Source of the DNA: Anaerolineaceae bacterium
GTDB lineage: Bacteria > Chloroflexota > Anaerolineae > Aggregatilineales > Phototrophicaceae
Direction: 5' to 3'
DNA: 64,000 nucleotides
Assembly: GCA_002702065.1 (NCBI GenBank)
Contig: NZXX01000001.1
Span: 310,001-374,000 of the forward strand
Shown here piece after piece: positions 16,239 to 25,788 of this stretch (the stretch's first letter is position 1; each line of letters opens with the position of its first letter). Under the pieces are notes generated by a model that was given only the letters and a program-made list of their open reading frames with translations, did no database searches and had not been told where the DNA came from. The position numbers were made by a program, and so were the translations under genes.

Positions 16239-18260
16239 ATGCTGACTCCTTTTGAACAAATGCTGTTTATTGTACTGGCATCACTCGCTGTCGCCGCAAC
16301 AGTGTCGGCTTTTATGGATATGTACCGCATTATTAACCGGGGCGAAGGCACGCTGCATCTCGAAAATTTGCCCCGACGCGCCTGGAATGCGCTGACCATT
16401 TACCTCACGCAGCGGACCACGCTCAAGACACGCCGCATCACCAGCCTGTTTCATCTCGGCGTGGTGTGGGGCTTCACCTTCTATTTTCTCGTCAATGTGG
16501 GGGATGTGCTGGAAGGCTATCTGACCGGTTATATCTTTCTGGAAAATACGGGCATTCTGTTCGAGTTGTATCGCCTGACTGCTGACGTATTGAGTGTGGC
16601 GGTGCTGGTGGGCGTGGTTTACTTCATCGTGCGCCGCTGGTTTTTGCCCAACCGCAAACAACTGCAATTTCATGACAATGTGCTGCTGCACCCCAAAGTG
16701 AAAGCCGGGGCTGTGGGGCAGGATTCGCTGATCGTCGCCGTGTTTATCCTGATCCATGTCGGGGCGCGTTTTCTGGGGCAGTCGGTACGCATTGCGGCAG
16801 AAGGCGCGGATATTTTTCAGCCATTCGCGACGCTGCTGTCACCGCTGTTTGTGGGTCATACGGCGGATGGTTTCGCGCTGCTGATTCATGCGCTGTGGTG
16901 GGTGGCGCTGGGGGCGATCCTGGTCTTTCTGCCCTACTTCGCGGCCAGCAAACACGCGCACCTGTTTATGGCCCCCCTCAATTATCTGACTCGCCCGGAA
17001 CGAACGTCACTGGGCGAACTGCCGCCGCTGGAATTTGACGACGATGACCGCGAGCAGTTTGGCGCGGCGCGGCTTGAACATCTGGCACAGACCCAGATTT
17101 TCGACGCATTTGCCTGCATCCAGTGCAATCGATGCCAGGATGTCTGCCCGGCTTACGTGACCGGCAAGGAATTGTCACCTTCGGCACTGGAGATCAACAA
17201 GCGTTACATGATTCGCGATCAGATGGATGAATTGGCGGCAGGTGCCGAGTCGGATCACCCGTTGATGGGATTTGCGATCAGCGAGTCGGCAGTATGGGCT
17301 TGCACCTCCTGCGGGGCATGCATCGACATCTGCCCGGTGGGCAACGAACCCATGCTGGATATCTTCGACATCCGGCGCGATCAGGTGTTGGTAGAGGGCA
17401 CGTTCCCGGCGGCGCTGCAAGGGGCGCTCAACGGCATGGAACGCCAGAGTAACCCCTGGCAGGACGCGGGCGAACGGTTCCGCTGGGCGAAGGGACTGGA
17501 TATTCCGGTGCCGACCGTCGACGAAAACCCCGACTTCGAGATTCTCTACTGGGTGGGTTGTGCCGCCAGTTATGACCCGCGTGCGCAGCTTACGGCGCGG
17601 GCGCTGGTCAAAGTGCTGGATGCTGCTGGGGTCAGCTTTGCGGTGCTGGGTGAGCAGGAACAATGTACCGGCGATGTCGCCCGGCGAGCAGGCAACGAAT
17701 ACCTGTATTATGAGATGGCCTCCGCCAATGTCGAAACGCTCAACACTGTCAATCCGCCGCGCATTGTCGTCACCTGCCCGCACTGTTTCCATAATATCGG
17801 CAAAGAATATCACCAGTTTGGCGGTGAGTATGCGGTCGTGCATCATACCGAGTTGATTGAGGAATTGATCGAGCAGGGCCGCTTGCCGGTGAGCGCGCAT
17901 CCGAATAAACAATCAAACGTCACATTTCATGATCCCTGCTATCTGGGACGCCATAATGATGTGGTGGAAGCGCCGCGTCAGGTGCTGAACCGGCTGGATG
18001 GCACGCTGGTGGAGATGCCGCGTCATGGCAAGAATTCATTCTGCTGTGGGGCGGGTGGTGCCCAGTTCTGGAAAGAGGAAGAACCCGGCGATATGGCGGT
18101 GAACGAGGTGCGCTATGCCGAAGCCGCCGCGACAGGTGCCGATGTGCTGGCGGTTGGCTGTCCATTCTGCATGCAGATGTTCGAGACGGCGAAATCCGGC
18201 GCGGGCACAGGACCGGCGATTAAGGACGTCGCGGAATTGATTGCGGAACGGCTGCCGTAA
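16239..18260 (+). CDS. EtfD-like membrane iron-sulfur reductase (NarI-like, 2x[4Fe-4S], 2x CCG)
   Basis: 673 residues. Residues 1-250 carry five to six membrane helices like nitrate reductase gamma. Two ferredoxin motifs follow, CIQCNRCQDVCP (near 294) and CTSCGACIDICP (near 357), then two CCG (heterodisulfide-reductase) domains, CPHCFHN and CCGAGG being the visible Cys sites. This arrangement is that of EtfD (mycobacterial Rv0338c), which takes electrons from electron-transfer flavoprotein to menaquinone during fatty acid oxidation. No etfAB is in the window, but fadN and fadA are at 49-54 kb. Confidence 0.85.
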   Translation: MLTPFEQMLFIVLASLAVAATVSAFMDMYRIINRGEGTLHLENLPRRAWNALTIYLTQRTTLKTRRITSLFHLGVVWGFTFYFLVNVGDVLEGYLTGYIFLENTGILFELYRLTADVLSVAVLVGVVYFIVRRWFLPNRKQLQFHDNVLLHPKVKAGAVGQDSLIVAVFILIHVGARFLGQSVRIAAEGADIFQPFATLLSPLFVGHTADGFALLIHALWWVALGAILVFLPYFAASKHAHLFMAPLNYLTRPERTSLGELPPLEFDDDDREQFGAARLEHLAQTQIFDAFACIQCNRCQDVCPAYVTGKELSPSALEINKRYMIRDQMDELAAGAESDHPLMGFAISESAVWACTSCGACIDICPVGNEPMLDIFDIRRDQVLVEGTFPAALQGALNGMERQSNPWQDAGERFRWAKGLDIPVPTVDENPDFEILYWVGCAASYDPRAQLTARALVKVLDAAGVSFAVLGEQEQCTGDVARRAGNEYLYYEMASANVETLNTVNPPRIVVTCPHCFHNIGKEYHQFGGEYAVVHHTELIEELIEQGRLPVSAHPNKQSNVTFHDPCYLGRHNDVVEAPRQVLNRLDGTLVEMPRHGKNSFCCGAGGAQFWKEEEPGDMAVNEVRYAEAAATGADVLAVGCPFCMQMFETAKSGAGTGPAIKDVAELIAERLP

Positions 18261-18334
18261 ACCAGTCGCCTCTGTTCAACATAGCGAATTTTGACGATAA
18301 TGCGGTGTCGCCAATGCGTTGTGGTAAATGATTG

Positions 18335-20293
18335 ATGCCCGAAAATCGTCCTCAAAACTGGATATGGCTGGTGCCGGTGCTGCTGCTGGTGGCAGTGCTG
18401 GGTGTGCGCAGCCTGAATGCGGATATGTTGTGGGTGGATGAAGTATTCTCCATCGGTAACGTAGGCGGCTATCAGGGACCAGCCTATAATCCGCTGCAAG
18501 TATGGGAGTCGCTCAGCCAGAACAGCCCGCAGCATGTCCCCGGTTACTTTTTTGTCCTGGGTGGCTGGGCCGCGCTGACTGGCTGGACAGCGTTCGGCTT
18601 GCGCGCCTTGTCGCTGCTGTTCGGTTTGCTGGCGGTGGCATGGACCTATCGCCTGGGCGCAGACTGGATGTCCCCGCGGGCCGGGCTGTACGCAGCGCTG
18701 GTGGTGGGTATCGGCGCGTTCTACCTGTATTTCACCCACGAAGTGCGCATGTACACCATGATCGCATTTCTGACGGTCTTTGTGCTGTGGGCTTACAGCC
18801 GGGTGATCGGACCGGGTGTGCCGCGTCGACCGGCAGCATCTGCATCGACTGTGCCTGCGCAGTTTAGCACTTATCAACCGAACATGGGTTATTGGTTGGC
18901 ATTTGCGGTGGGCGCACTGGCGCTGCTGTATACCCATTTGTTTGGCGCGCTGGTGCTGGCGGCCATTGGCCTGTATCACCTGCTGTTTGTGCCGAAGAAC
19001 CGCCGCTGGTGGGTGGTGGTGCTGATTCTGGGGGTGGTCGGGTTGTCGATCCTGCCCTGGTTGCAGGTGCTGCTGCAAGGGGTGCGCAACGTCGGCCTGG
19101 GTGAGGAACCGCTGCCGCCGCTGTCGATCCTGACGGAAATGCTGCACCTGTTCAGTAGTGGCAACGGCGTTGGCTTTGCGCTGCTGGCAGTGTTTGCCGC
19201 TGTCGGCCTGGTGATGCGCCGCCGGGGTTCGCTGGAAGTCTGGCTGTTTCTGATTGTCATCTTCATGCTGACCCTCATTGCCAATGAGGTCCGCCCCATG
19301 ATCAGCGAAGGGCGCACCCGTTACCTGATTCATCTGTGGCCGCTGCTGGCCTTGCTGATCGCGCTGGGGCTGACCATGCTGGAACGCACCCGCTATCGAG
19401 TGCTGGCGCTGCCGCTGCTGGCCGTCTGGCTGGGGTTTGGGTTGGGCAACACCTTCAACCAACAGTTCCTGATCGATATGGATGGCCCCCGTTACGTCAA
19501 GGATTATCCGCCGCTGCGGGAAATTGTGACGGCGACCAACCAGCAGGCCCAGCCCGAAGATATGCTGGTGACATTCTCGCGTCAGTGGCACGTCTTCAAT
19601 ATTTTCCGCTTTTTCACGGTCGGCACCTATCATGTGCAGGACCTGATCAGCGACGGGCATTACATCACCTTGCCAGAGACTCGTTCGGCAGAGGAGGTGC
19701 GGGCCGCCTTGCAGGGCGCATTGGGTACACGCCTCACGGTCTGGCTGGCGTATGAACCCATCACACCAGCGGATGAGCTGGCACCCTACCGCACCATCAT
19801 CGAAGAAAAGTACACGTTGTGCGAAACGGCGGCACAGCAGCCGGGTTTTGTGCTGGAACGCTATACGCTGACTGCTGTGGGCTGCGTAGACCTGACCGAG
19901 CCGGATACCGCGCTTGTGCAATATCCGGCTGGCATCGAGCTGCGCGATATTCGGGCTGTTGCTCAGGGCGATCAACTGCTGGTGGCGGCGGCCTGGACGG
20001 TTGATGAAGCGGTCCCGGCCAATACCTATTCGGTCTCGCTCAAGTTGTGGCCGGCGGACGCAGCGGCGGATTCGGCTGATGGATTTGTCGCGCAGTTGGA
20101 TGATGGGCTGCGGCGTGCTGGTTATGGCTGGCAGCTTCAGACGATGCCGCTGGCGGATGTGCCACCCGGTGAATATGCGCTGACGGTTACGCTCTATGAC
20201 TGGAGCACCGGTGAACGCCTGACCGGCAGCAGTATCGATGGCTCGCAGGGGGATGAACTGCCCGCTGCGACAGTCATGATTGAGGCGGAATAA
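18335..20293 (+). CDS. GT39-type membrane glycosyltransferase, copy 1 of 3
   Basis: 652 residues. About 11 hydrophobic segments in the first 370 residues. The acidic pair in LWVDEVFS (near 30) is the catalytic Asp-Glu site of GT39/ArnT-type enzymes, which use polyprenyl-phosphate sugars outside the membrane. THEVRMYT (near 130) and RTRYLIHLWPLLALL (near 330) are also shared by the three copies. A soluble C-terminal part (from about 400) ends in a beta domain, VPPGEYALTVTLYDW. Start ATG 18335; the ribosome site is weak. It overlaps the next copy by one base (TAATG). Confidence 0.85.
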   Translation: MPENRPQNWIWLVPVLLLVAVLGVRSLNADMLWVDEVFSIGNVGGYQGPAYNPLQVWESLSQNSPQHVPGYFFVLGGWAALTGWTAFGLRALSLLFGLLAVAWTYRLGADWMSPRAGLYAALVVGIGAFYLYFTHEVRMYTMIAFLTVFVLWAYSRVIGPGVPRRPAASASTVPAQFSTYQPNMGYWLAFAVGALALLYTHLFGALVLAAIGLYHLLFVPKNRRWWVVVLILGVVGLSILPWLQVLLQGVRNVGLGEEPLPPLSILTEMLHLFSSGNGVGFALLAVFAAVGLVMRRRGSLEVWLFLIVIFMLTLIANEVRPMISEGRTRYLIHLWPLLALLIALGLTMLERTRYRVLALPLLAVWLGFGLGNTFNQQFLIDMDGPRYVKDYPPLREIVTATNQQAQPEDMLVTFSRQWHVFNIFRFFTVGTYHVQDLISDGHYITLPETRSAEEVRAALQGALGTRLTVWLAYEPITPADELAPYRTIIEEKYTLCETAAQQPGFVLERYTLTAVGCVDLTEPDTALVQYPAGIELRDIRAVAQGDQLLVAAAWTVDEAVPANTYSVSLKLWPADAAADSADGFVAQLDDGLRRAGYGWQLQTMPLADVPPGEYALTVTLYDWSTGERLTGSSIDGSQGDELPAATVMIEAE

Positions 20294-22197
20294 TGCCCCG
20301 TGTGAAAGCGCGTTTTCCCCTGTACTGGCTGTTGATTCCGGTCTTGCTGCTGCTGGCGGCGCTGGTGATTCGTAATCTGGATGCCGACCCGCTGTGGATT
20401 GACGAGTTGTATTCTGTCGGCAATATCGGCGCGGTATATCGGGTGCCGTTCAGCCCGGCCCAGGTCTGGGAGTCGGTTCAGCAAAACAGCCCCCAGCATA
20501 CGCCGGGTTATTTTTTCCTGCTCAGCGGCTGGGCGTGGCTGGTCGGCTGGAGTCCGTTCGCGCTGCGGGCGCTGTCACTCTTTTTCAGCCTGCTGGCGGT
20601 GGTGTGGACCTACCGTGTCGGGCGCGACTGGATATCGCCGCATGCCGGGTTGTACGCGGCACTGGTGTTGGGGATGGGGGCGTTCTTCGTCCACTTCTCG
20701 CACGAAATTCGCATGTATACGCTGATCGCGGCGCTGACGATTTTTGTGCTGTGGCAGTACCGGCGCATTATCACGCCACAGCATCGACCGGCGCTGTGGG
20801 AATGGCTGCTGCTGTTTGTTGGCGGGCTGGGCCTGATCTACAGCCACGTTATCGGCGCGATTCCGCTGGCAGCGGTGGGGTTGTATCACGTGCTGTTTGT
20901 GCCGAAGAACCGCCGCTGGCTGGTGGTGGTGGCGGTGTTTGCGCTGGTCGGGCTGCTGTTTCTGCCCTGGGTGGGGGTGATCTTAAGCGGGGCGGAGTAT
21001 GGCAGCCGGGGTGACGCGGCGCTGCAACCATTGCAATTTTTCCCGGCGACCTTCTATCTGTTTAGCAGTGGCAATCCGCTGGAACTGCTGCTGCTGATCG
21101 GGCTGGCGGTGGTCGCGCTGGCGGTGCACAAGCGGCGGGCCTGGGAACTATGGTTCTTCCTGGTCGCCATGTTTGTGCTGACTGTCGCGATGAACGAAGT
21201 GACCAATATCATCACGCCGAACCGCACCCGTTATCTGATTCCGATGTGGCCGGTGCTGGCGCTGCTGGTCGGTCTGGGCCTGAGCGTGGCGGAGCGCCGC
21301 CGCTGGCTGCTGCCCGTGTTTCTGCTGGTCTGGGTGATTGTCGGCGTCTGGAACACGCTCGATCAGGATTTTCTGGGCTGGATGGATGGGCCGCGCCACG
21401 TGGTGGATTTTCCCCCGCTGGAAGAAATGGTTGAGGAAGTCAACGAGCTGGCCGAACCGGCGGACTTTCTGGTGACCTTTGCCCGCCATCAGCATGTCTT
21501 CGAGCGTTTCAAGTTTGTCTCCATTGGCGAATATTATTTCCACGACCTGGATGTGAACAGTTTTCGCGTGACCCTGCCAGACCCGCGCCCGGTTGCCGAC
21601 ATCCGGCGCGACATGCTGGCAGCGGTGGGTAAGCGGCTGACGGTGTGGTTTGCCTATGAACCGGAAATTGATGCCGAGATGTTACAGGTTTATCGGCAGG
21701 TGCTGGAAGAGAATTACCGCCTGTGCGGCAGTGCCTTCGATTCACCGGACCTGCGCATCGAACGCTACGATTATGCGTCGTTCGCCTGTCTCGACCAGCC
21801 TGAAACAGCCCCGGTGCTGCGTTATGAAGCGGGTGTGACGCTGGCAGATGTGCGCGTAGAGGCCGGCGCAGACAACGTGCTGCGGGTGGCTGCCGGGTGG
21901 GATGTGGCCGAGACGGTGCCGCCGAATACGTATTCGGTTTCGCTCAAACTGCACCCGGTTGGCGATTCCAGCGGCGCGTTCGTGGGCCAGGCGGATTATG
22001 GCCTGCGGAGTGTGGGCTTCGGCTGGCAGCTTGCCGATCTGCCCCTAACCGATGTGCCGCCCGGTGACTATACCCTGATGGCGACGGTTTATGACTGGCG
22101 GTTGGGGCCGCGCCTGCTGGCAACCGGGGCCGATGGTGCGCAGGGTGAAGAGCTGCAGGTGGCGCAGATCACGATTCCGGACGGAGACAGCCCGTGA
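20293..22197 (+). CDS. GT39-type membrane glycosyltransferase, copy 2 of 3
   Basis: 634 residues, a paralogue of its neighbours with the same layout: LWIDELYS near residue 35 (acidic pair), SHEIRMYT near 135, RTRYLIPMWPVLALL near 310, then a soluble part and the terminal VPPGDYTLMATVYDW. GAGGCGG lies just before the ATG, and the start overlaps the previous stop by one base. The block GTGCCGAAGAACCGCCGCTG is identical in copies 1 and 2 and differs by one base in copy 3. The acceptor is unknown; three enzymes in one operon suggest successive additions to one surface polymer or to proteins. Confidence 0.85.
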   Translation: MPRVKARFPLYWLLIPVLLLLAALVIRNLDADPLWIDELYSVGNIGAVYRVPFSPAQVWESVQQNSPQHTPGYFFLLSGWAWLVGWSPFALRALSLFFSLLAVVWTYRVGRDWISPHAGLYAALVLGMGAFFVHFSHEIRMYTLIAALTIFVLWQYRRIITPQHRPALWEWLLLFVGGLGLIYSHVIGAIPLAAVGLYHVLFVPKNRRWLVVVAVFALVGLLFLPWVGVILSGAEYGSRGDAALQPLQFFPATFYLFSSGNPLELLLLIGLAVVALAVHKRRAWELWFFLVAMFVLTVAMNEVTNIITPNRTRYLIPMWPVLALLVGLGLSVAERRRWLLPVFLLVWVIVGVWNTLDQDFLGWMDGPRHVVDFPPLEEMVEEVNELAEPADFLVTFARHQHVFERFKFVSIGEYYFHDLDVNSFRVTLPDPRPVADIRRDMLAAVGKRLTVWFAYEPEIDAEMLQVYRQVLEENYRLCGSAFDSPDLRIERYDYASFACLDQPETAPVLRYEAGVTLADVRVEAGADNVLRVAAGWDVAETVPPNTYSVSLKLHPVGDSSGAFVGQADYGLRSVGFGWQLADLPLTDVPPGDYTLMATVYDWRLGPRLLATGADGAQGEELQVAQITIPDGDSP

Positions 22198-24083
22198 GTC
22201 GAAGCAGACAGGCGGATATCTGGCTGGTGATTCTGGCGCTGCTGCTGCTGACCGCTTTTGTCACGCCCAGCCTGAACGCCGACCTCATGTGGGTGGATGA
22301 ATATTTTTCGGTTGGCAATGTCGGCGGCATTCTGCGTGTCCCATATAACCCGGCACAGGTCTGGGAATCAGTCAGCCAGTACAGCCCCCAGCACGTACCG
22401 GGCTATTTTTTTCTGCTCAGCGGCTGGGTGGCGCTGACCGGCTGGAGTGTGTTCACCATGCGGGCGCTGTCGCTGTTGTTCGCGCTGCTGACAGTCGCCC
22501 TGACGTACCGCCTGGGCGCGGCATGGCTGTCAGCACGGGCCGGGGCCTATGCCGCGCTGGCGATGAGCGTCAGTACCCTGTTTATTCACTTTGCCCACGA
22601 ACTGCGCATGTATACGCTGATGGCGCTGCTGACCGTTTTCCTGCTGTGGGTCTATCGTCGTGTGGTCATGGCGAACCGCCAGCCGCGATGGTGGGAATGG
22701 GCCGGGTTGTTCCTCGGCGCGCTGAGCCTGATCTGGGTGCATTATGTCAGCGTCATCGTGGTCGTGGCGGTAGGGTTGTATCACCTGTTATTTGTGCCAA
22801 AGAACCGCCGCTGGCTGGTGGTGGCGGCGCTGCTGGGGCTGGCATGCCTGTCGTTTTTGCCCTGGCTGAATTATCTGCTGGTGGGTGCCCGGTTTATCAA
22901 CGTCGAAGAGGATACAGGCACGGCGGTGTTGGGGCCGGTTGGGGTGGTGCGCCTGCTTCTGAACCTGTTTGGCAATGGCGGCCTTGCGCTGCTGATCGTG
23001 CTCCTGGCGACGGCGCTGGTGGCGATCAGGCGGCGTGGCGGGCGTGATGTCTGGTTCTTCACGCTGGCGATTCTGGTGCTGACGCTGGTGGTCAATGCGG
23101 TCGTGCCGATGATTAACGAAAACCGCCCGCGCTACCTGATTCACCTGTGGCCGCTGCTGGCGCTGCTGGTCGGCCTGGGGCTGACGGTGCTGGAAAGCCG
23201 CCGTTATACGCGTCTGGCGCTGCTGCTGCTGGCGCTGTGGCTGGTCTTTGGGGTGCGGCAGGTGATCGACCCAACGCTACTGGCAGAGACGGACGGGCCA
23301 CGCTACACGCGCATCATGCCGCCGCTGCGCCAGATCATCGACACGGTGAATCGGCTCGGCGATGAAGCGGACATCGTGGTCGGTTTTTCGCGCGAGCAGT
23401 ATCTGTTTAACGAAGTCAAATTTGGCCCGGTGGCGGAATATTATCTGCGTGACCTGCGCATGGACAATGCCTTCATCACGTTGCCGGATGCCCGTTCACC
23501 GGAGCAGATCCGCACGGACCTGCTGGGGGCGGTGGGATCGCGGTTGGATGTATGGTTTGCGTGGGAACCGGCTGTCGACGCGGAGACGCTGACCCCTTAC
23601 CGGCAGGCATTGGCGGAGGACTATACGCTGTGTGTTACGCCGGTCGCTTTGCCTGATCTGCACATCGACCATTACCAGTTGTCTGCGTTTGACTGCCTGA
23701 GCGATGCCAGACCGGATACGACTCTGGCAGCGTTCGCGGGCGGTATCGAACTGGCCGATTTGAAGCTGGCCGCCGGAGAGCAGGGGCCATTGCTGGCAGC
23801 AGCAGGCTGGGCGGTTGATGCGGCTGTGCCACCGGAAACCTACTCGGTCTCGCTCAAACTGTGGGCGGATGATATGTTTGTGGCTCAGGCGGATTATGGC
23901 CTGCGCGCTGCTGGCTTTGGCTGGCAGATGGCTGCGATTCCGCTGGATAATGTGCCCCCTGGCGATTATCAACTGACGGCGACGGTCTATGACTGGCGAA
24001 CTGGTGCTGCGCTCAGTGGTCAGGCGGGGGATGTGACCGGCGAGATCGTGCCGCTGCTGACCGTTTCGCTGCCATTGGATTAG
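22194..24083 (+). CDS. GT39-type membrane glycosyltransferase, copy 3 of 3
   Basis: 629 residues. Acidic site LMWVDEYFS near residue 30, AHELRMYT near 132, RPRYLIHLWPLLALL near 305, DGPRYTR near 365, and a C-terminal beta domain ending VPPGDYQLTATVYDW. Start is GTG 22194, with GGAGACAG upstream; GTGA overlaps the previous stop by four bases, so the three copies are probably co-translated. The C-terminal region resembles the repeats of the membrane protein at 10664. Role otherwise unknown. Confidence 0.85.
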   Translation: MSRSRQADIWLVILALLLLTAFVTPSLNADLMWVDEYFSVGNVGGILRVPYNPAQVWESVSQYSPQHVPGYFFLLSGWVALTGWSVFTMRALSLLFALLTVALTYRLGAAWLSARAGAYAALAMSVSTLFIHFAHELRMYTLMALLTVFLLWVYRRVVMANRQPRWWEWAGLFLGALSLIWVHYVSVIVVVAVGLYHLLFVPKNRRWLVVAALLGLACLSFLPWLNYLLVGARFINVEEDTGTAVLGPVGVVRLLLNLFGNGGLALLIVLLATALVAIRRRGGRDVWFFTLAILVLTLVVNAVVPMINENRPRYLIHLWPLLALLVGLGLTVLESRRYTRLALLLLALWLVFGVRQVIDPTLLAETDGPRYTRIMPPLRQIIDTVNRLGDEADIVVGFSREQYLFNEVKFGPVAEYYLRDLRMDNAFITLPDARSPEQIRTDLLGAVGSRLDVWFAWEPAVDAETLTPYRQALAEDYTLCVTPVALPDLHIDHYQLSAFDCLSDARPDTTLAAFAGGIELADLKLAAGEQGPLLAAAGWAVDAAVPPETYSVSLKLWADDMFVAQADYGLRAAGFGWQMAAIPLDNVPPGDYQLTATVYDWRTGAALSGQAGDVTGEIVPLLTVSLPLD

Positions 24084-24157
24084 GCCACAGTCTGGACGCA
24101 CCCCGCGTGCAGCGATATGATGAACGCTGATTGATTCACCACAGATCAGGATAAACC

Positions 24158-24895
24158 ATGACCGAGCAGAACGAGTTCTATGCACCAGAACGCGTGTTGG
24201 TTATTGTCGCCCACGCGGACGATATTGAATTTGGCATGGCCGGGACCGTTGCCCGCTGGACCGAAGCCGGCACACAGGTGACCTACTGCATTGTGACGGA
24301 CAATTCATCCGGCAGCAATGACCCGGAAACCAACCTGGCGGAGCTGAGCCAGACCCGGCACGACGAACAGGTGGCCGCGGCCAAAGTCGTCGGTGTCGAG
24401 GATGTACGTTTTTTGAATTATCGTGATGGGGTGCTGCAACCCACAGTTGATTTGCGCCGCGATCTGACACGCGTGATTCGTCAGGTGCGCCCGCAGATTG
24501 TGGTGACGATGGACCCGACGATCATGTTCGCCATGTCCAATAACTACATCAATCACCCGGACCATCGCGCTGCCGCCGAAGCCGCCGTTCATGCGGTTTT
24601 CCCCAGTGCCGAAACGCGGCCTATCTTCCCGGAACTGCTTGATGAAGGGCTGGAGCCGCACCGCGTCAAGAAGCTGTATCTGCACTTTACCGAGCAGCCC
24701 ACGCTCTATGTGGATGTGACCGCCACGTGGCAGCGCAAGATCGAGGCGCTGTTGTGCCACAAGTCGCAGGTGGGCGAAGACGTTGCCGACTTTATCCGCG
24801 AATGGAATGCGCAAGCGGGTGAAGCCATCGGCGTGGAACTGGCCGAAGCATTCCGCGTGATTACGGTGAATCCGGATGAAGTCCCCGTCGACTGA
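24158..24895 (+). CDS. LmbE/PIG-L-family zinc deacetylase
   Basis: 245 residues. AHADDIEFGMAGTVARW (from residue 18) is the zinc-binding AHPDD motif with Ala in place of Pro's usual neighbour; NHPDHRAAAEA near 131 supplies further metal ligands. Members remove acetyl groups from N-acetylglucosamine conjugates, for example in mycothiol or bacillithiol synthesis or glycan processing. Which one applies here is not fixed. It follows the three GT39 genes by 75 bases in the same direction and could belong to the same surface-glycan unit. Confidence 0.88.
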   Translation: MTEQNEFYAPERVLVIVAHADDIEFGMAGTVARWTEAGTQVTYCIVTDNSSGSNDPETNLAELSQTRHDEQVAAAKVVGVEDVRFLNYRDGVLQPTVDLRRDLTRVIRQVRPQIVVTMDPTIMFAMSNNYINHPDHRAAAEAAVHAVFPSAETRPIFPELLDEGLEPHRVKKLYLHFTEQPTLYVDVTATWQRKIEALLCHKSQVGEDVADFIREWNAQAGEAIGVELAEAFRVITVNPDEVPVD

Positions 24896-25015
24896 GTCCT
24901 ATTAATCGTAACGTTTCGACCCGTCGGGCGGTGTTACCATTGTATGTGTTAATTCGGTCGTGCGGATAATCAGGACTACAATGGGGATATGCACAGAAAC
25001 ACCAAAGGACGCCGC

Positions 25016-25777
25016 ATGAAATGGTTCTGGATACTGGCTGCGCTGGTGGGGCTGCTGGCCACGGCCTGCCAGCCTGCTGATCAAGCCCCGCAGGAACTGC
25101 CCACACTGGCGGTGCTGCCATCGCTGACCGTGCCGGTTGCTGAAGCGACTGACACAGACGCGCCCACCGCCTTGCCAGCCACCGATACGCCTGCGTCAAC
25201 GGTCGTCTCGACGCGTGCGGCAACCCCCACTGTCGAAATCGCGGAGCCGACGGAAACAGCTATTCCGTCACCCACACGTCCGCCGGTGACGATCGAAATT
25301 CGTGAAGAGATCCGTTTTGCCACCCTGACGCCGGTCCCTGCCGGCCAGAACGCGCCCGCCCGCACCACGCCGATGGTGATGGCAGACGCGGTTATTACCG
25401 AGCCCGAATTTCAGGCGGCGCTCAACGACGTTCTGGCAGATGTCGACTCGATCCAGCTGGCGACGATTGATTTTGTGCCGGAGGGCATCGACGTCGAACT
25501 GACGGCGCTGGGTGGGGCGGCTTACATGTCGGGTAACGTGCAGGTTCTCATTGACGTGGTCGGCAGTTTTGCGTCAATCAGCATTGGCGACGTAACCGTG
25601 AATGCGGCGGAACCACCGGACGCCTATCTGGAAACGGTCAACGGTGATTTTTTTGCGGCGTTGATTGAGGCCTTTGATGCGCTGCTGACGGAACGGGTTG
25701 GTGAAGGCCACGATCTCGAAAATATCCTGCTGAATGATGAGGCGATGCAGGTCTTTCTATTGGTGCCACAGTCTTAA
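25016..25777 (+). CDS. Predicted lipoprotein with Thr/Pro-rich linker
   Basis: 253 residues. A signal sequence with lipobox LLATAC (Cys near residue 20) predicts lipid anchoring outside the membrane. A Thr/Pro/Ala-rich linker runs to about residue 100, then a globular C-terminal part of about 140 residues with no family I recognise. ATG 25016 follows AAAGGACG. It is 11 bases upstream of the next secreted protein and likely co-expressed with it. Confidence 0.7.
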   Translation: MKWFWILAALVGLLATACQPADQAPQELPTLAVLPSLTVPVAEATDTDAPTALPATDTPASTVVSTRAATPTVEIAEPTETAIPSPTRPPVTIEIREEIRFATLTPVPAGQNAPARTTPMVMADAVITEPEFQAALNDVLADVDSIQLATIDFVPEGIDVELTALGGAAYMSGNVQVLIDVVGSFASISIGDVTVNAAEPPDAYLETVNGDFFAALIEAFDALLTERVGEGHDLENILLNDEAMQVFLLVPQS

Positions 25778-25788
25778 GAGGTACAGGT

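Noticed and set aside
18113..19975. 620-codon open frame on the minus strand
   Set aside because: Antisense to the first GT39 gene; its translation is Gln/His-rich with no domain, a by-product of Leu-rich GC-biased coding sequence.
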